Shown: positions 51,184 to 61,169 of the stretch, in pieces
How positions within the stretch are numbered: position 1 is the stretch's first letter
Layout: every line of letters starts with the position of its first letter
Assembly (NCBI RefSeq): GCF_000407185.1
Contig: NZ_KE136482.1
Location: 248,001-312,000 of the forward strand
DNA from: Enterococcus malodoratus ATCC 43197
GTDB taxonomy: Bacteria > Bacillota > Bacilli > Lactobacillales > Enterococcaceae
Direction of reading: 5' to 3'
DNA: 64,000 nucleotides
Notes under the pieces: generated by a model
What the model saw: only the letters and a program-made list of their open reading frames with translations
Database searches by the model: none
What the model was told of the DNA's origin: nothing
Made by a program: the position numbers and the translations under genes

Positions 51184-52683
51184 TTAGTCGTTTTTCATAT
51201 TGCGCAAACACCAGAAATCACCAGAAAAATCTCCGGATGTTCCTTCAAGGTAAACATCCTTTTCATTTTCAGCCGGAAATACTCGCGCAGTCAAAACGTG
51301 CTGTCCGCCATTCACGAAAATTTCGCAAACAGAATGATCCACAAAGATCTGTAAGGACAATGGTTTGTTCTCTTCAAGTGAGAGGCTGCGAGTTGTGCCG
51401 TATTCCTGAGCAAATGGATTGCTGACGTGTGTACGATCTACACTAATCATACCATTTTTTGCGTCGAAATCGAGGACTAATGAGTGCTCCATTTCCTCAT
51501 CTGAGTAAAGTAGAAGACGCCCTTGACTGTCTGCGGAAAAATCGAGCACTAACTCATAACAATTATTGGTTTTATCAGCAATCACAGCGGCTTTTGGTGA
51601 CAACTTTCCACTAACAGAGGTTTGATCTTGTCTCAACTCGATCAGTTCCTTTACAGGAGTTTGGTACAATTGACCATTTTTAAGCTGCAATTCTTTGATG
51701 ATACTGAGGCAATGAGCCCAGCCTTCTGAATCACTAGGGTATTCCACTTCAGGAAGTCCGATCCAGCTCACCGCTAAAGCTCTTCCGTCTGGCGCATTAA
51801 AGGCTTGAGTAGCATAGACATCAAATCCATGGTCTAAATTGCTTAACGAACTTGCGTTTTTTAGAGCAGGCTGCTCACCGTCAAAGGTATCAGCAATAAC
51901 GTAAGTATTTGGATAAATATTTTGATAGTCCATAATGTTTTTATCAAGACCTTGCGGGCAGAATAGTAAAACCGGTTTGTCTTCAATAAAGATTAGGTTT
52001 GGACATTCCACCATGAAGCCCATTGACTGATTTGTGAAATCTAAAGGCCCCTCAAATTGCAGATCTTCTAATGTTTCACCAGAGTAAACCAATACTTTTC
52101 CTTCAAGCTCTTCGGTTTGTGCACCAATCAGCAGCCAATATTTATTTTGATAAAAAAGAACCTGCGGGTCACGAAATTCATGAGTATATCCTTCAGGCGG
52201 TGCAGGAATAATCGGTGTGGCATCTTTAGTGATTACGCCATCTCTACCCATATGGGCCAACATTTGATAAGAAGTTCGCGTCCAATCAGCATCACGGACA
52301 TTTCCTGTATATGCCAAAACTAACTCATCGCCGATGACGATTCCTGAGCCTGAGTAAACACCATGCTTATCATAAGGCGAGTCGGGGAGCAGAGCGATTC
52401 CTTCAGATTGCCAGTCTACGAGATTTTCGGATGAAACGTGGGCCCAAGATTTCACTCCATGAACGGGTCCCATCGGATAAAGCTGATAGAAGAGGTGCCA
52501 CTTGCCATTGAAATAAGAAAAGCCATTGGGATCGTTTAGCAGTCCGCTTTTTGGTTGGACATGGTAACTTTGCCGCCAATGAGACTTGCGAATAGTTTCG
52601 TTCAAAAAAAGTTGATATTTATCGTCCCATTGATGGTAAGGCAGGTAGCGCAGGTCATCGGTCCATTTTTTTATTAGTTCCAT
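51184..52683 (-). CDS. scrB: Sucrose-6-phosphate hydrolase (GH32)
   Basis: A 499-residue cytoplasmic invertase that splits sucrose-6-phosphate to glucose-6-phosphate and fructose. GH32 motifs: nucleophile Asp51 in LLNDPNGF, FRDPQV, and the acid/base Glu in MVECPN; the C-terminal beta-sandwich follows. AAAGGAGATATC precedes the ATG. Divergent from scrA. Confidence 0.94.
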   Translation of the reverse strand: MELIKKWTDDLRYLPYHQWDDKYQLFLNETIRKSHWRQSYHVQPKSGLLNDPNGFSYFNGKWHLFYQLYPMGPVHGVKSWAHVSSENLVDWQSEGIALLPDSPYDKHGVYSGSGIVIGDELVLAYTGNVRDADWTRTSYQMLAHMGRDGVITKDATPIIPAPPEGYTHEFRDPQVLFYQNKYWLLIGAQTEELEGKVLVYSGETLEDLQFEGPLDFTNQSMGFMVECPNLIFIEDKPVLLFCPQGLDKNIMDYQNIYPNTYVIADTFDGEQPALKNASSLSNLDHGFDVYATQAFNAPDGRALAVSWIGLPEVEYPSDSEGWAHCLSIIKELQLKNGQLYQTPVKELIELRQDQTSVSGKLSPKAAVIADKTNNCYELVLDFSADSQGRLLLYSDEEMEHSLVLDFDAKNGMISVDRTHVSNPFAQEYGTTRSLSLEENKPLSLQIFVDHSVCEIFVNGGQHVLTARVFPAENEKDVYLEGTSGDFSGDFWCLRNMKND

Positions 52684-52794
52684 CTTTGATATCTCCTTTT
52701 ATACAGATGCAAAGTTTATTCGTTTGTTAAATGTTCCATATCTTTTTTAGCAAACGCATTCTTTCGCTATAAAGATACTTCAAAAACGGATGAT

Positions 52795-52810
52795 TGTCAA
52801 ACGTATATCA
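52795..52810. promoter_or_regulatory. scr operator (scrB side) with minus-strand -35
   Basis: TGTCAAACGTATATCA; on the minus strand its end supplies TTGACA, followed after 17 bases by TATCTT, the likely scrB promoter. It is the mirror image of the scrA-side operator. Confidence 0.75.
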
Positions 52811-52871
52811 AATGTATAAATCTTATATTTGCTTGATTTATTACCAATAAAATTTTTTATTAAAATCATTT

Positions 52872-52909
52872 TGATAAACGTTTGACATTTATGGAATATG
52901 TTGTATGAT
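52872..52909. promoter_or_regulatory. scr operator (scrA side) and scrA promoter
   Basis: TGATAAACGTTTGACA (52872-52887) supplies the -35 TTGACA of the plus-strand promoter, with TATGAT at 52904-52909 (16-base spacing). Its reverse complement matches the other operator at 15 of 16 bases. Confidence 0.8.
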
Positions 52910-52948
52910 AAAAGTGAAAAAAGCGATTACATTGGAAGGGGAAAAATT

Positions 52949-54901
52949 ATGAATCATAAAAAAGTAGCCGCAGAAGTAAACAAAGCATTAGGAGAGGGGA
53001 ATATTCAAGCCGCCGCTCATTGTGCGACTCGATTACGGTTAGTGCTAAAAGACCCTAGCAAGGTTGATCACACTGCTTTAGACAATAACGAGGATGTCAA
53101 GGGGACATTTGAAGCTAATGGTCAATTCCAAATTATTATTGGTCCGGGAGATGTGAACAAGGTTTATGCGGAATTGGTAAAATTGACGAATGTAAAGGAA
53201 GCGTCTACAGAAGATTTGAAGGCTGTCGCTGCCGAGGGTAAGAAACTAAATCCGATTATGGCATTTATCAAAGTCTTATCAGATATTTTTGTACCGATCG
53301 TTCCTGCGTTAGTAGCGGGTGGGCTATTGATGGCGATCAACAATGTGTTGACCTCGCCGAATCTATTTGGTCCGCAATCAGTAGTTGAAATGTTTCCCAA
53401 TATTAAGGATATTGCCAGCATCATTAATTTATTAGCTTCAGCACCGTTTGCCTTTTTACCGATTTTAGTTGGATTCTCGGCAACTAAACGCTTCGGTGGT
53501 AACGGGTATTTGGGGGCAGCGATGGGTATGGTTATGGTTATGCCCGATCTGATTAACGGATACGGTGTTGCCAACGCGATTACAGAAGGAACGATGCCTT
53601 ATTGGAATATTTTCGGCTTGCAAGTAGCGCAGGCTGGATATCAAGGTTCTGTATTACCAGTGTTAGCTGTTTCTTGGATTTTAGCAACGCTAGAAAAATT
53701 CTTCCATAAAAAAATCTCTGCCGCATTTGATTTTACCTTCACACCAATGTTAGCAATTATTATTACTGGTTTCTTGACCTTTATTTTCGTGGGACCTGTG
53801 ATGCGGACAGTTTCAGATGGATTAACCGATGGCTTAGTCTGGTTATATCAAACGACTGGAGCAGTCGGATTAGGAATTTTTGGTCTATTTTATTCACCAA
53901 TCGTAATTACCGGTTTGCACCAAAGTTTCCCAGCAATTGAGACGACTTTGCTAGCGGATGTTGCCCGAACAGGGGGATCGTTTATTTTCCCTGTAGCTTC
54001 CATGGCTAACATCGCGCAGGGGGCTGCGACCTTGGCAATTTTTGTTTTAACAAAAAATGAAAAGCAAAAAAGTTTAGCTTCTTCTGCAAGTATTTCTGCA
54101 CTGCTTGGGATTACAGAACCGGCGATTTTCGGGATTAATTTGAAACTTAAATTCCCATTCATCTGTGCCATGATCGCCTCTGGCGTAGCAAGTGTTGCAC
54201 TTGGATTATTTCATGTATTATCTGTAGCGATGGGGCCTGCGAGTGTGATTGGCTTCATTTCAATCGCACCAAAATCGATCCCATTCTTTATGATTGGTGT
54301 CGTAATTAGCTTCGTATTAGGGTTTGCTTTAACCTTTGTTTACGGAAAAAATAAAATGGATGTTCCTGCAACTTCAACAGCTGACGGTCAAGAAGCTGTT
54401 GTGATCAATGAAGATCCTGAACAAGCGATGGCTGTTCAAGATGATGTATTGGCGGCAGTGGTTTCTGGAAAAGTTGTTCCATTGAAGGATGTCAATGATC
54501 CCGTGTTTTCTACTGAAATGATGGGTAAAGGTATTGCGATTGAACCTGAAAGCGATCAGTTATTCGCACCAGCGGATGGTGTGCTGACGGTCATGTATGA
54601 TTCGAAACATGCCTATGGAATTCAAGCGGACAGTGGTGCGGAGATTCTCATTCACATCGGTATCGATACGGTTAATTTGGCGGGGAAATTCTTTACGACC
54701 GATAAAAAGAAGGGTGAACGAGTTAAAAAAGGTGAATTGTTAGGAACCTTTGATAGAGCAGCGATTAAAAATGCCGGATATGATGACACCGTCATGATGG
54801 TGATTACGAACTCTGCTGCTTATGGTGAAGTCAGCGGCTTAAATAAGATACAGGTCGTTTCTGGCGATGATTTAGTCGCAGTGAGTGCCGCCAATGAGTA
54901 A
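52949..54901 (+). CDS. scrA: PTS sucrose-type EIIBCA
   Basis: A 650-residue fused permease: IIB (Cys25 in [12 protein letters not shown]), IIC (residues about 105-460, [12 protein letters not shown] motif) and IIA at the C-terminus (from about 500; [17 protein letters not shown], with the active His in [13 protein letters not shown]). It imports and phosphorylates sucrose. The ATG is chosen because GAAGGGG precedes it; the frame extends upstream through the promoter. It overlaps the GH13 gene by 8 bases. Confidence 0.92.
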   Translation: MNHKKVAAEVNKALGEGNIQAAAHCATRLRLVLKDPSKVDHTALDNNEDVKGTFEANGQFQIIIGPGDVNKVYAELVKLTNVKEASTEDLKAVAAEGKKLNPIMAFIKVLSDIFVPIVPALVAGGLLMAINNVLTSPNLFGPQSVVEMFPNIKDIASIINLLASAPFAFLPILVGFSATKRFGGNGYLGAAMGMVMVMPDLINGYGVANAITEGTMPYWNIFGLQVAQAGYQGSVLPVLAVSWILATLEKFFHKKISAAFDFTFTPMLAIIITGFLTFIFVGPVMRTVSDGLTDGLVWLYQTTGAVGLGIFGLFYSPIVITGLHQSFPAIETTLLADVARTGGSFIFPVASMANIAQGAATLAIFVLTKNEKQKSLASSASISALLGITEPAIFGINLKLKFPFICAMIASGVASVALGLFHVLSVAMGPASVIGFISIAPKSIPFFMIGVVISFVLGFALTFVYGKNKMDVPATSTADGQEAVVINEDPEQAMAVQDDVLAAVVSGKVVPLKDVNDPVFSTEMMGKGIAIEPESDQLFAPADGVLTVMYDSKHAYGIQADSGAEILIHIGIDTVNLAGKFFTTDKKKGERVKKGELLGTFDRAAIKNAGYDDTVMMVITNSAAYGEVSGLNKIQVVSGDDLVAVSAANE

Positions 54902-56522
54902 TAACTGGTGGCAAAAAGCAGTCATCTATCAAATCTATCCACGAAGCTTTCAAGATAGTAACGGCGATGGAATCGGCGATTTAAATGGAATCATCCAAAG
55001 ATTGGATTATCTCGCTTTTTTAGGGGTTGACGCTCTTTGGCTGAGCCCGGTATATTCTTCGCCGAATGATGATAATGGCTACGATATCAGTGATTATGAA
55101 GCCATTGGATTTGAGTACGGCTCGATGGCTGATATGGATCGATTGATTCAAGAAGCTGCGCAGCGAAAAATTAAAATTATTATGGATTTAGTGGTGAACC
55201 ATACCTCAGATGAACATGTATGGTTTCAAGAGGCATTGAAAGGTAAGGATAATCCTTATCATCAGTTCTATGTTTGGCGAAGTCCAGTTGATGGCGGCGC
55301 GCCGAATGATCTGCAATCAAATTTTAGCGGTTCTGCTTGGACCTATGTTCCACACTTAGATGAGTATTATCTGCATCTGCATTCAAAAAAACAGCCGGAT
55401 TTAAATTGGGAAAACCCGCAAATGAAGCAGGCGATCTGGGACATGATGAATTTCTGGCTGGCTAAAGGAGTCGGCGGTTTTCGCTTAGATGTGATTGATT
55501 TAATCGGCAAAGAACCTGATCGCGGGATCACGAAGAATGGTCCTAAGTTGCATGATCTGCTGCAAGAAATGAATCGCCACACCTTTGGCAAGCATGATGT
55601 TGTCACTGTCGGCGAAACGTGGGGAGCCACACCTAAGATTGCAGAACTGTATTCGAATCCAGCAAGAAATGAATTATCGATGGTTTTTCAGTTTGAGCAT
55701 ATCAATTTGGACAAACAATCAGGTAAACGAAAATGGGATTTAAAACCCTTAAATCCGCAAGAATTGCATGAAGTTTTTTCAAAATGGCAAACCGAGTTGG
55801 ATGAAAAGGGCTGGAATTCTTTGTTCTGGAATAATCACGATTTACCGCGCATTATTTCCCGCTGGGGTGACGATTCAGAAGAGTTTCGACTAGTGAGCGG
55901 CAAGATGTTGGCGATCTATCTACATTTTATGAAGGGGACTCCTTATATTTTTCAAGGGGAAGAGCTTGGGATGATTAATTATCCGATCAAGGAAATTCAA
56001 GAAGTTGATGACATTGAAAGTATTCGAATGTACAATGAACGACTTGCGCAGGGGTATCCCGAAAGTGAGTTGATTACATCAATCAATGCAAAGGGACGCG
56101 ACAATGCACGCCATCCGATGCAATGGGATGGACAATTAAATGCCGGGTTCTCATCGGTCGAACCTTGGCTGCCGGTACATCCGAATTATCCAACAGTCAA
56201 TGTAGAGGATGCATTGGCAGATGAAAATTCTCTTTTTTACACGTATAAACAACTCATTCAATTAAGAAAAAAATATGATGTGATCGTGTATGGAAAATAT
56301 CGGGCAATTAAAACAAACAATCCGTTAGTTTTGGCTTATCAACGATTTGATCAGAACGATGTAGTGACAGTGGTGGTCAATTTTTCGAACACCACTCAAC
56401 AATACAGCTTAGAGATTCTATTGTCGGATAATGAACGATTAATTCATAATTATCCTGAACGCTCGGAACAGTGGCATGAATTAGCTCCCTATGAAGCGTA
56501 CGCCGTTCGAAAAGCAAAATAA
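54894..56522 (+). CDS. GH13 alpha-glucosidase (oligo-1,6-glucosidase/DexB type)
   Basis: A 542-residue cytoplasmic GH13 subfamily 31-like enzyme. Barrel motifs: VNHTS, GFRLDV with nucleophile Asp199, VGETWG with acid/base Glu241, and NNHDLPR; the QPDLNWENP segment is also typical. It cleaves short alpha-1,6 or alpha-1,4 glucosides. The start ATG overlaps the end of scrA (ATGAGTAA), so it is coupled to sucrose transport and could process sucrose isomers or isomaltose-type sugars brought in by the same PTS; inferred. Confidence 0.9.
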   Translation: MSNNWWQKAVIYQIYPRSFQDSNGDGIGDLNGIIQRLDYLAFLGVDALWLSPVYSSPNDDNGYDISDYEAIGFEYGSMADMDRLIQEAAQRKIKIIMDLVVNHTSDEHVWFQEALKGKDNPYHQFYVWRSPVDGGAPNDLQSNFSGSAWTYVPHLDEYYLHLHSKKQPDLNWENPQMKQAIWDMMNFWLAKGVGGFRLDVIDLIGKEPDRGITKNGPKLHDLLQEMNRHTFGKHDVVTVGETWGATPKIAELYSNPARNELSMVFQFEHINLDKQSGKRKWDLKPLNPQELHEVFSKWQTELDEKGWNSLFWNNHDLPRIISRWGDDSEEFRLVSGKMLAIYLHFMKGTPYIFQGEELGMINYPIKEIQEVDDIESIRMYNERLAQGYPESELITSINAKGRDNARHPMQWDGQLNAGFSSVEPWLPVHPNYPTVNVEDALADENSLFYTYKQLIQLRKKYDVIVYGKYRAIKTNNPLVLAYQRFDQNDVVTVVVNFSNTTQQYSLEILLSDNERLIHNYPERSEQWHELAPYEAYAVRKAK

Positions 56523-56566
56523 AAGCATTGCCCGCTATATTACTTGCGGGCAATGCTTTTTCTTTT
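56518..56566. terminator. Bidirectional terminator
   Basis: AAAGCATTGCCCGC/GCGGGCAATGCTTT, a 14-bp stem with a 10-base loop between convergent genes. Confidence 0.92.
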
Positions 56567-58736
56567 ACACTTTCTTCCAATGGAATAGGAGTGTGGAGAA
56601 GTCTTCTTTGATTCGTGGAATTGCGATACCGGCATAATTTAATTCGGATCCAGACACGCATTGTCCTGTATCTATGTTTTCATAGATTGTTTGATCATCT
56701 AAATAATGTGTTTTCAAATTTTTCACAGGTACGGCTGGTCGAGCTAATCCATTGAAATAGATTACCGCAGCTTCTGTATCATTGACAAACAACCATGCGG
56801 AAGCAAAGAACTCATTTGGTGCTTGCAGGCGATAGAATTTTCCAAATTGGAATAAGAGGCGATGCACCTTATAGAAAGTGATTTGCTCGATAATTTTATT
56901 TTTTTCATTGTCTGGCAGACTAGTAAGATCTAATTCATAACCTAGATTCCCACTCATGGCAATCAACCCGCGAGTATGCAGACTTGTTTTTCGACCTACT
57001 TGATGATTTGGCACAGGAGAAACATGGGCTCCCAACATGATCGGCGGATATAAATAGCTATAACCAGCTTGGATTTGACTGCGGCAAAGCGCATCGGTAT
57101 TATCGCTCGTCCAAGTTTGCGGCATGTAACACATCATTCCTGGATCAAAGCGGCCGCCGCCGCTTGAACAATTTTCGAATAAACAATCTGGATACTGCTT
57201 AGTGATTGTTTCAAGTATGCGATAAAGGCCGAGTACGTAGCGATGCGAAATTTCCTTTTGCTGAGCTGCTGGGAAAGCCAAACTACCGACTTCAGTTAAA
57301 TGCCGATTCATATCCCATTTGATATAATCAATTTTTCCCGTTGCTAAATAGTTGCTCAAAACCTCAATAAGATAATCTTGGACAACAACTTGGCTTAGAT
57401 CCAGCACCAGTTGGCGGCGCCCTTCAGTCATCGGATAATCAGGAACCTGTAAAACCCAATCTGGATGCTTTCCATATAAACGACTGTTTTTCGAGATCAT
57501 CTCAGGTTCGAACCACAAACCGAATTTCATTCCTTTTTGCTGGATTTTTTTTGCCAAGCCGGCAATACCCTGCGGCATTTTTGCTGGATTTTCGAACCAA
57601 TCCCCCAGTGAAGAAGTGTCATCATCACGGTGACCAAACCAGCCATCATCTAAAACAAAGAGTTCGATTCCTGTGTCTTTAGCCAAGTCCGCTTGGTCAA
57701 GCAAGTCCTTTTCTTTAAAATCGAAATAGTTGGCCTCCCAAGTGTTTAGCAGAATCGGCCGTTCCTGTTTTTGCCAAGAAATAGGAACCAACTGTTCTTG
57801 ATAAACTTTGTGGAATGTTTGTGACATGCCGTTAAACCCTTCGTTCGAATAATTAATTACGACTTCTGGTGTCTGAAAGGTTTCTTTCGGAGCCAAACAC
57901 CATTCAAACGTTTCAGGTTGGATTCCCAACTGCACACGGCTAGAGCCATACTGTTCAACTTCCACTTGAGCAGCAAAATTCCCGCTATAAACTAAATGAA
58001 ACGCGTAAACTTCTCCTTGAAATTCATCAGTTGTAGAATCAGCCAAAGCCAAAAATGGTTGGTGCTGCGGGCTGCTGGTACCGCGAGAGCTCTCAATTTT
58101 TTGGATGCCAGTATGCAGAGCTTGTCGAGCTATGTTGGCTTCATTAGTGTGAGCGCCTGTTAATGTGACCATATCAAAATCATTTCGCGGCAGGTCGAGC
58201 ATCATCGAACCGGCATTTTCGAGAAAAACAGTTTCTTTTCCGTGATTAATAAAGCGAACATTGCGGGTGATGACGGGATGATCTTCATAAAGATTGTAGA
58301 CAAGCGTCATTTCTAGCTGTTGGATCTCATCAACCAGCATGATTTCTAAAGTTGTGGCATTTTCCCCGCGTAAACTGGGCAGTCCATTCAAAGGCACTTT
58401 CCCAGAAGAGATAGTGTGATCACGATAAAAGAAATTTGTAACATTTGATCCGTTCATTCGTCGGATTTGATAATTACTGATCCGATGATCTCCGGTTCCT
58501 TGAGTGCTTGTTTCCATAGGCAAAGCATTTAATGAAAAGGTTCGATCCGCTATATCTGGATTTGTCGCAAAGCCGCGATCGATTCGCTGCAAAGCATTGC
58601 TCCCAGTATAAAAGGGGAGAACTTTTCCAAAATAGCGATGGGTAATATATTTTTCTTTTTCTATTCCGATAATGTAACTGATATGTGAATTAGACAGGTG
58701 GAACGTTTGCTTTTCGAAATCAAATGTAATAGGCAT
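56565..58736 (-). CDS. Alpha-galactosidase (GH36)
   Basis: A 723-residue cytoplasmic alpha-galactosidase that releases galactose from melibiose/raffinose-type sugars. Motifs: nucleophile Asp475 in YIKWDMNR, acid/base Asp531 in SSGGGRFDPG, and VLDDGWFGHRDDD in the barrel. GH36 enzymes of this length form tetramers. AAAGGAG precedes the ATG. It is divergent from an AraC-type regulator gene. Confidence 0.93.
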   Translation of the reverse strand: MPITFDFEKQTFHLSNSHISYIIGIEKEKYITHRYFGKVLPFYTGSNALQRIDRGFATNPDIADRTFSLNALPMETSTQGTGDHRISNYQIRRMNGSNVTNFFYRDHTISSGKVPLNGLPSLRGENATTLEIMLVDEIQQLEMTLVYNLYEDHPVITRNVRFINHGKETVFLENAGSMMLDLPRNDFDMVTLTGAHTNEANIARQALHTGIQKIESSRGTSSPQHQPFLALADSTTDEFQGEVYAFHLVYSGNFAAQVEVEQYGSSRVQLGIQPETFEWCLAPKETFQTPEVVINYSNEGFNGMSQTFHKVYQEQLVPISWQKQERPILLNTWEANYFDFKEKDLLDQADLAKDTGIELFVLDDGWFGHRDDDTSSLGDWFENPAKMPQGIAGLAKKIQQKGMKFGLWFEPEMISKNSRLYGKHPDWVLQVPDYPMTEGRRQLVLDLSQVVVQDYLIEVLSNYLATGKIDYIKWDMNRHLTEVGSLAFPAAQQKEISHRYVLGLYRILETITKQYPDCLFENCSSGGGRFDPGMMCYMPQTWTSDNTDALCRSQIQAGYSYLYPPIMLGAHVSPVPNHQVGRKTSLHTRGLIAMSGNLGYELDLTSLPDNEKNKIIEQITFYKVHRLLFQFGKFYRLQAPNEFFASAWLFVNDTEAAVIYFNGLARPAVPVKNLKTHYLDDQTIYENIDTGQCVSGSELNYAGIAIPRIKEDFSTLLFHWKKV

Positions 58737-58826
58737 GGATATTGCTCCTTTCTGCTGTATACTATAATCATAAGTAAATAGACAGAGGCGGACAAGAATA
58801 AAAAATTTGAACTAGGGGGTAAAAAA

Positions 58827-59633
58827 TTGCAGGATTATTTTTCAGAGAGCTATTATTATTTGGAAAATTATGGGTTGCCTTATCTCAAAGGACTTGGATT
58901 TGGACATGGTGGGGAACATTATTTCTGGGATAACAAAAAGCGAAAAGATCATCTAATTGTGCTGCAATATACGTTGGCAGGAACAGGATATTTTGAAATG
59001 GAGGGGCAACGGACCATTCAAAGAAAAAATAGTTTTTTCCTGGCCGAGATTCCTAGCGATTGTTGTTATTATGGCGAAAAAGACTGGCGGTTTTTGTATT
59101 TTGAATTTTCCAAGGAAGCTCTTCAATGGTTCTTTCCAATAAATCAAACGCATCTGGATAGTTCCTCGCGGTTTCAAGAATTGCTGCTGACTATACATGA
59201 TCAATTGAAGGGGCAAACAGATGTCGATTTTTTTGAAAATTCTCAGTTGGCTTATTCCTTAATCGTAGCGCTAAAAAAAGAATTGCTGACGGTACGAGTA
59301 GAAAAATATCCGTTGGCAAAAGAAATAAAAGATTATTTGGAGCAGCAGTATCAAAAGGAAATTGGTTTAATGGATATCGAAGAGCACCTTGAATTATCTA
59401 GGTATAAAGCGATTCGCTTATTTGAAAAAGCCTATACCGTTTCTCCGATGGCCTATTTAAAAAAATATCGAATCAAACGAGCATTACCATTTTTGCTGGA
59501 TAATCAGCGAACTATACATGAGATTGCCAAGCTAGTTGGAATGTCGAACGGAAACTATTTTGCTAAGGTTTTCAAGGCAGAGATGGGGATGTCTCCAAGC
59601 GACTATCAAAAAAGCCGACATAATTTCAAATAA
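58827..59633 (+). CDS. AraC-family regulator (RafR/MsmR-like)
   Basis: A 268-residue regulator with an N-terminal cupin-type sugar-sensing domain (residues about 15-125) and a C-terminal AraC DNA-binding domain (GLMDIEEHLELSRYKAIRLFEKAY; IHEIAKLVGMSNGNYFAKVFKAEMG). The start is TTG, with AGGGGGT six bases ahead. Divergent from the alpha-galactosidase gene, which it likely activates in the presence of alpha-galactosides. Confidence 0.88.
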   Translation: MQDYFSESYYYLENYGLPYLKGLGFGHGGEHYFWDNKKRKDHLIVLQYTLAGTGYFEMEGQRTIQRKNSFFLAEIPSDCCYYGEKDWRFLYFEFSKEALQWFFPINQTHLDSSSRFQELLLTIHDQLKGQTDVDFFENSQLAYSLIVALKKELLTVRVEKYPLAKEIKDYLEQQYQKEIGLMDIEEHLELSRYKAIRLFEKAYTVSPMAYLKKYRIKRALPFLLDNQRTIHEIAKLVGMSNGNYFAKVFKAEMGMSPSDYQKSRHNFK

Positions 59634-59649
59634 GACTACTTGTCAGTAA

Positions 59650-59690
59650 TAAAACGTGCACCTCTTATATACAAGAAGTGCACGTTTGTG
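59650..59690. terminator. Bidirectional terminator
   Basis: AAACGTGCAC/GTGCACGTTT stem between convergent genes. Confidence 0.85.
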
Positions 59691-59699
59691 TGCCAATGA

Positions 59700-60167
59700 T
59701 TATAAGAAATCTTGAATGAAGTCCCGATTTTCGGGTCTTTTTTTTAGCTCTAAATGAGCAATTTTTTGGATCAGAGTATCTAAAGTGACTTCGTTCATTT
59801 CATCTTCGACCTTTTTCTGCAGGGCATCATAGTTCTCGTTCAATACATCTTGGATATTGGCGCCGACGATACAATCAGGATTGGTTTTTGGATCTACTTG
59901 AATCAGCTTTGTATTGCCCTCAATACTCTGATAGACATCCAGCAGTGTAATTTCCTCTGGTCGTTTTGCCAGCGTTGGATTGGGTTTTCCTATTTGTGTC
60001 AGAATCAGACCAAATTTTTTCAATTGGCTCATGATTTTTCGAATATTGGCGGGATTGGTCTCCACGCTTTTAGCGATCATATCACTGGAGAGAAACTCCG
60101 TATTTTTATAAATTTCGATATAAGTGAGAATGTGGAGCGCATCACTAAACTGCATCGAATATTTCAT
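59700..60167 (-). CDS. Rrf2-family transcriptional regulator
   Basis: A 155-residue Rrf2 protein: winged-helix HTH (SSDMIAKSVETNPANIRKIMSQLKKFG). It has a single cysteine (DCIVG) in place of the three-Cys cluster of iron-sulfur members such as IscR, so it is more like the redox/electrophile-sensing YwgB/YwnA branch. AAGGGA precedes the ATG; the longer frame upstream has none. Divergent from two NmrA-type oxidoreductases, which it probably represses. Confidence 0.88.
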   Translation of the reverse strand: MKYSMQFSDALHILTYIEIYKNTEFLSSDMIAKSVETNPANIRKIMSQLKKFGLILTQIGKPNPTLAKRPEEITLLDVYQSIEGNTKLIQVDPKTNPDCIVGANIQDVLNENYDALQKKVEDEMNEVTLDTLIQKIAHLELKKRPENRDFIQDFL

Positions 60168-60195
60168 TTTTATTCGTCCCTTCAAAAACTCTTTC

Positions 60196-60224
60196 TTGAC
60201 ATATCTTATCATACTACGTATTAT
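60196..60224 (+). promoter_or_regulatory. Promoter of the NmrA-type oxidoreductase genes
   Basis: TTGACA and TATTAT with 17-base spacing. The region between (TATCTTATCATACTACG) carries imperfect dyads that may be the Rrf2 operator. Confidence 0.75.
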
Positions 60225-60274
60225 CAAAGGTGTAAATTATAAATGTACAGCAAAAAAATGAAGGAGTGGCTATT

Positions 60275-61120
60275 ATGAACTATTTAGTAACAGGAGCAAC
60301 TGGTGGATTTGGCGGTTATGCCTTAGATTTCTTGAAGGAAAGTGTACCTGACTCTGAAATATATGCCTTAGTTCGCAGTGAGGAAAAAGGCGAGGCATTA
60401 AAGAAAGCTGGTTTTAATACACGTATTGGTGATTACGCGGATGCGGAATCGATGAAAGCAGCCTTAAAGGGTATCGATCGTTTGCTATTCGTTTCCGGTG
60501 CGCCAGGCAATCGGCAAGAAGAACATGGAAATGTTGTTGATTCAGCTAAGGAAGCCGGTGTATCGTATATTGCTTATACAAGTTTTGCAGGAGCGGATCA
60601 CGCAACAAGTCCTCTAGCTGCTGATCATCTCTTTACTGAAAAACGCATTGAAGAATCAGGAATCCCTCATACCTTTTTACGAAATAATTGGTATTTAGAA
60701 AATGAAATGCCGATCGTTCAAGCGGCATTGACTGGCGATAAATTTGTTTACGCGGCTGGTAATGGGAAGACTGGTTGGGCATTGAAACGCGAGTATGCAG
60801 AAGTTGCGGCAAAAGCATTATTAGGTGAAGATTTCCCAGCAATTCTTGAATTATCAGGAAAACCTGTGACTTACGAAGTATTGGCTCAGGCATTAAAACA
60901 AGCAGCCGGGAAAGAATTCGACGTGGTCAATTCAGACGATAAGGGCTTTGTGGCAAATTTAGCAGCGAGCGGTCTTCCTGAATCAGTGGCGGAAATCTTT
61001 TTATCTTTCCAATATGATATTAAGAATGATCAGTTGGATGTCGTTTCCGCTGATTTTGAAAAGGCATTGGGCAGACCGCTGGTTAGTTTAGAAGCTGGAT
61101 TTAAAGAATTATTAGCCTAA
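60275..61120 (+). CDS. NmrA-like NAD(P)H-binding oxidoreductase (QOR2-like)
   Basis: A 281-residue Rossmann-fold protein (YLVTGATGGFGGYALDFL) of the NmrA/QorB (YtfG) group, NAD(P)H:quinone reductase-like, with VSYIAYTSFAGADHATSPLA matching the substrate region. AAGGAG lies eight bases before the ATG; a GTG three codons earlier is within that site. First gene after the Rrf2-facing promoter, followed 49 bases later by a paralog. Confidence 0.88.
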   Translation: MNYLVTGATGGFGGYALDFLKESVPDSEIYALVRSEEKGEALKKAGFNTRIGDYADAESMKAALKGIDRLLFVSGAPGNRQEEHGNVVDSAKEAGVSYIAYTSFAGADHATSPLAADHLFTEKRIEESGIPHTFLRNNWYLENEMPIVQAALTGDKFVYAAGNGKTGWALKREYAEVAAKALLGEDFPAILELSGKPVTYEVLAQALKQAAGKEFDVVNSDDKGFVANLAASGLPESVAEIFLSFQYDIKNDQLDVVSADFEKALGRPLVSLEAGFKELLA

Positions 61121-61169
61121 GTGATGAGGATAGGCGTGTATTTTGATTGAGGAGAAGGAAGTGGATGGA

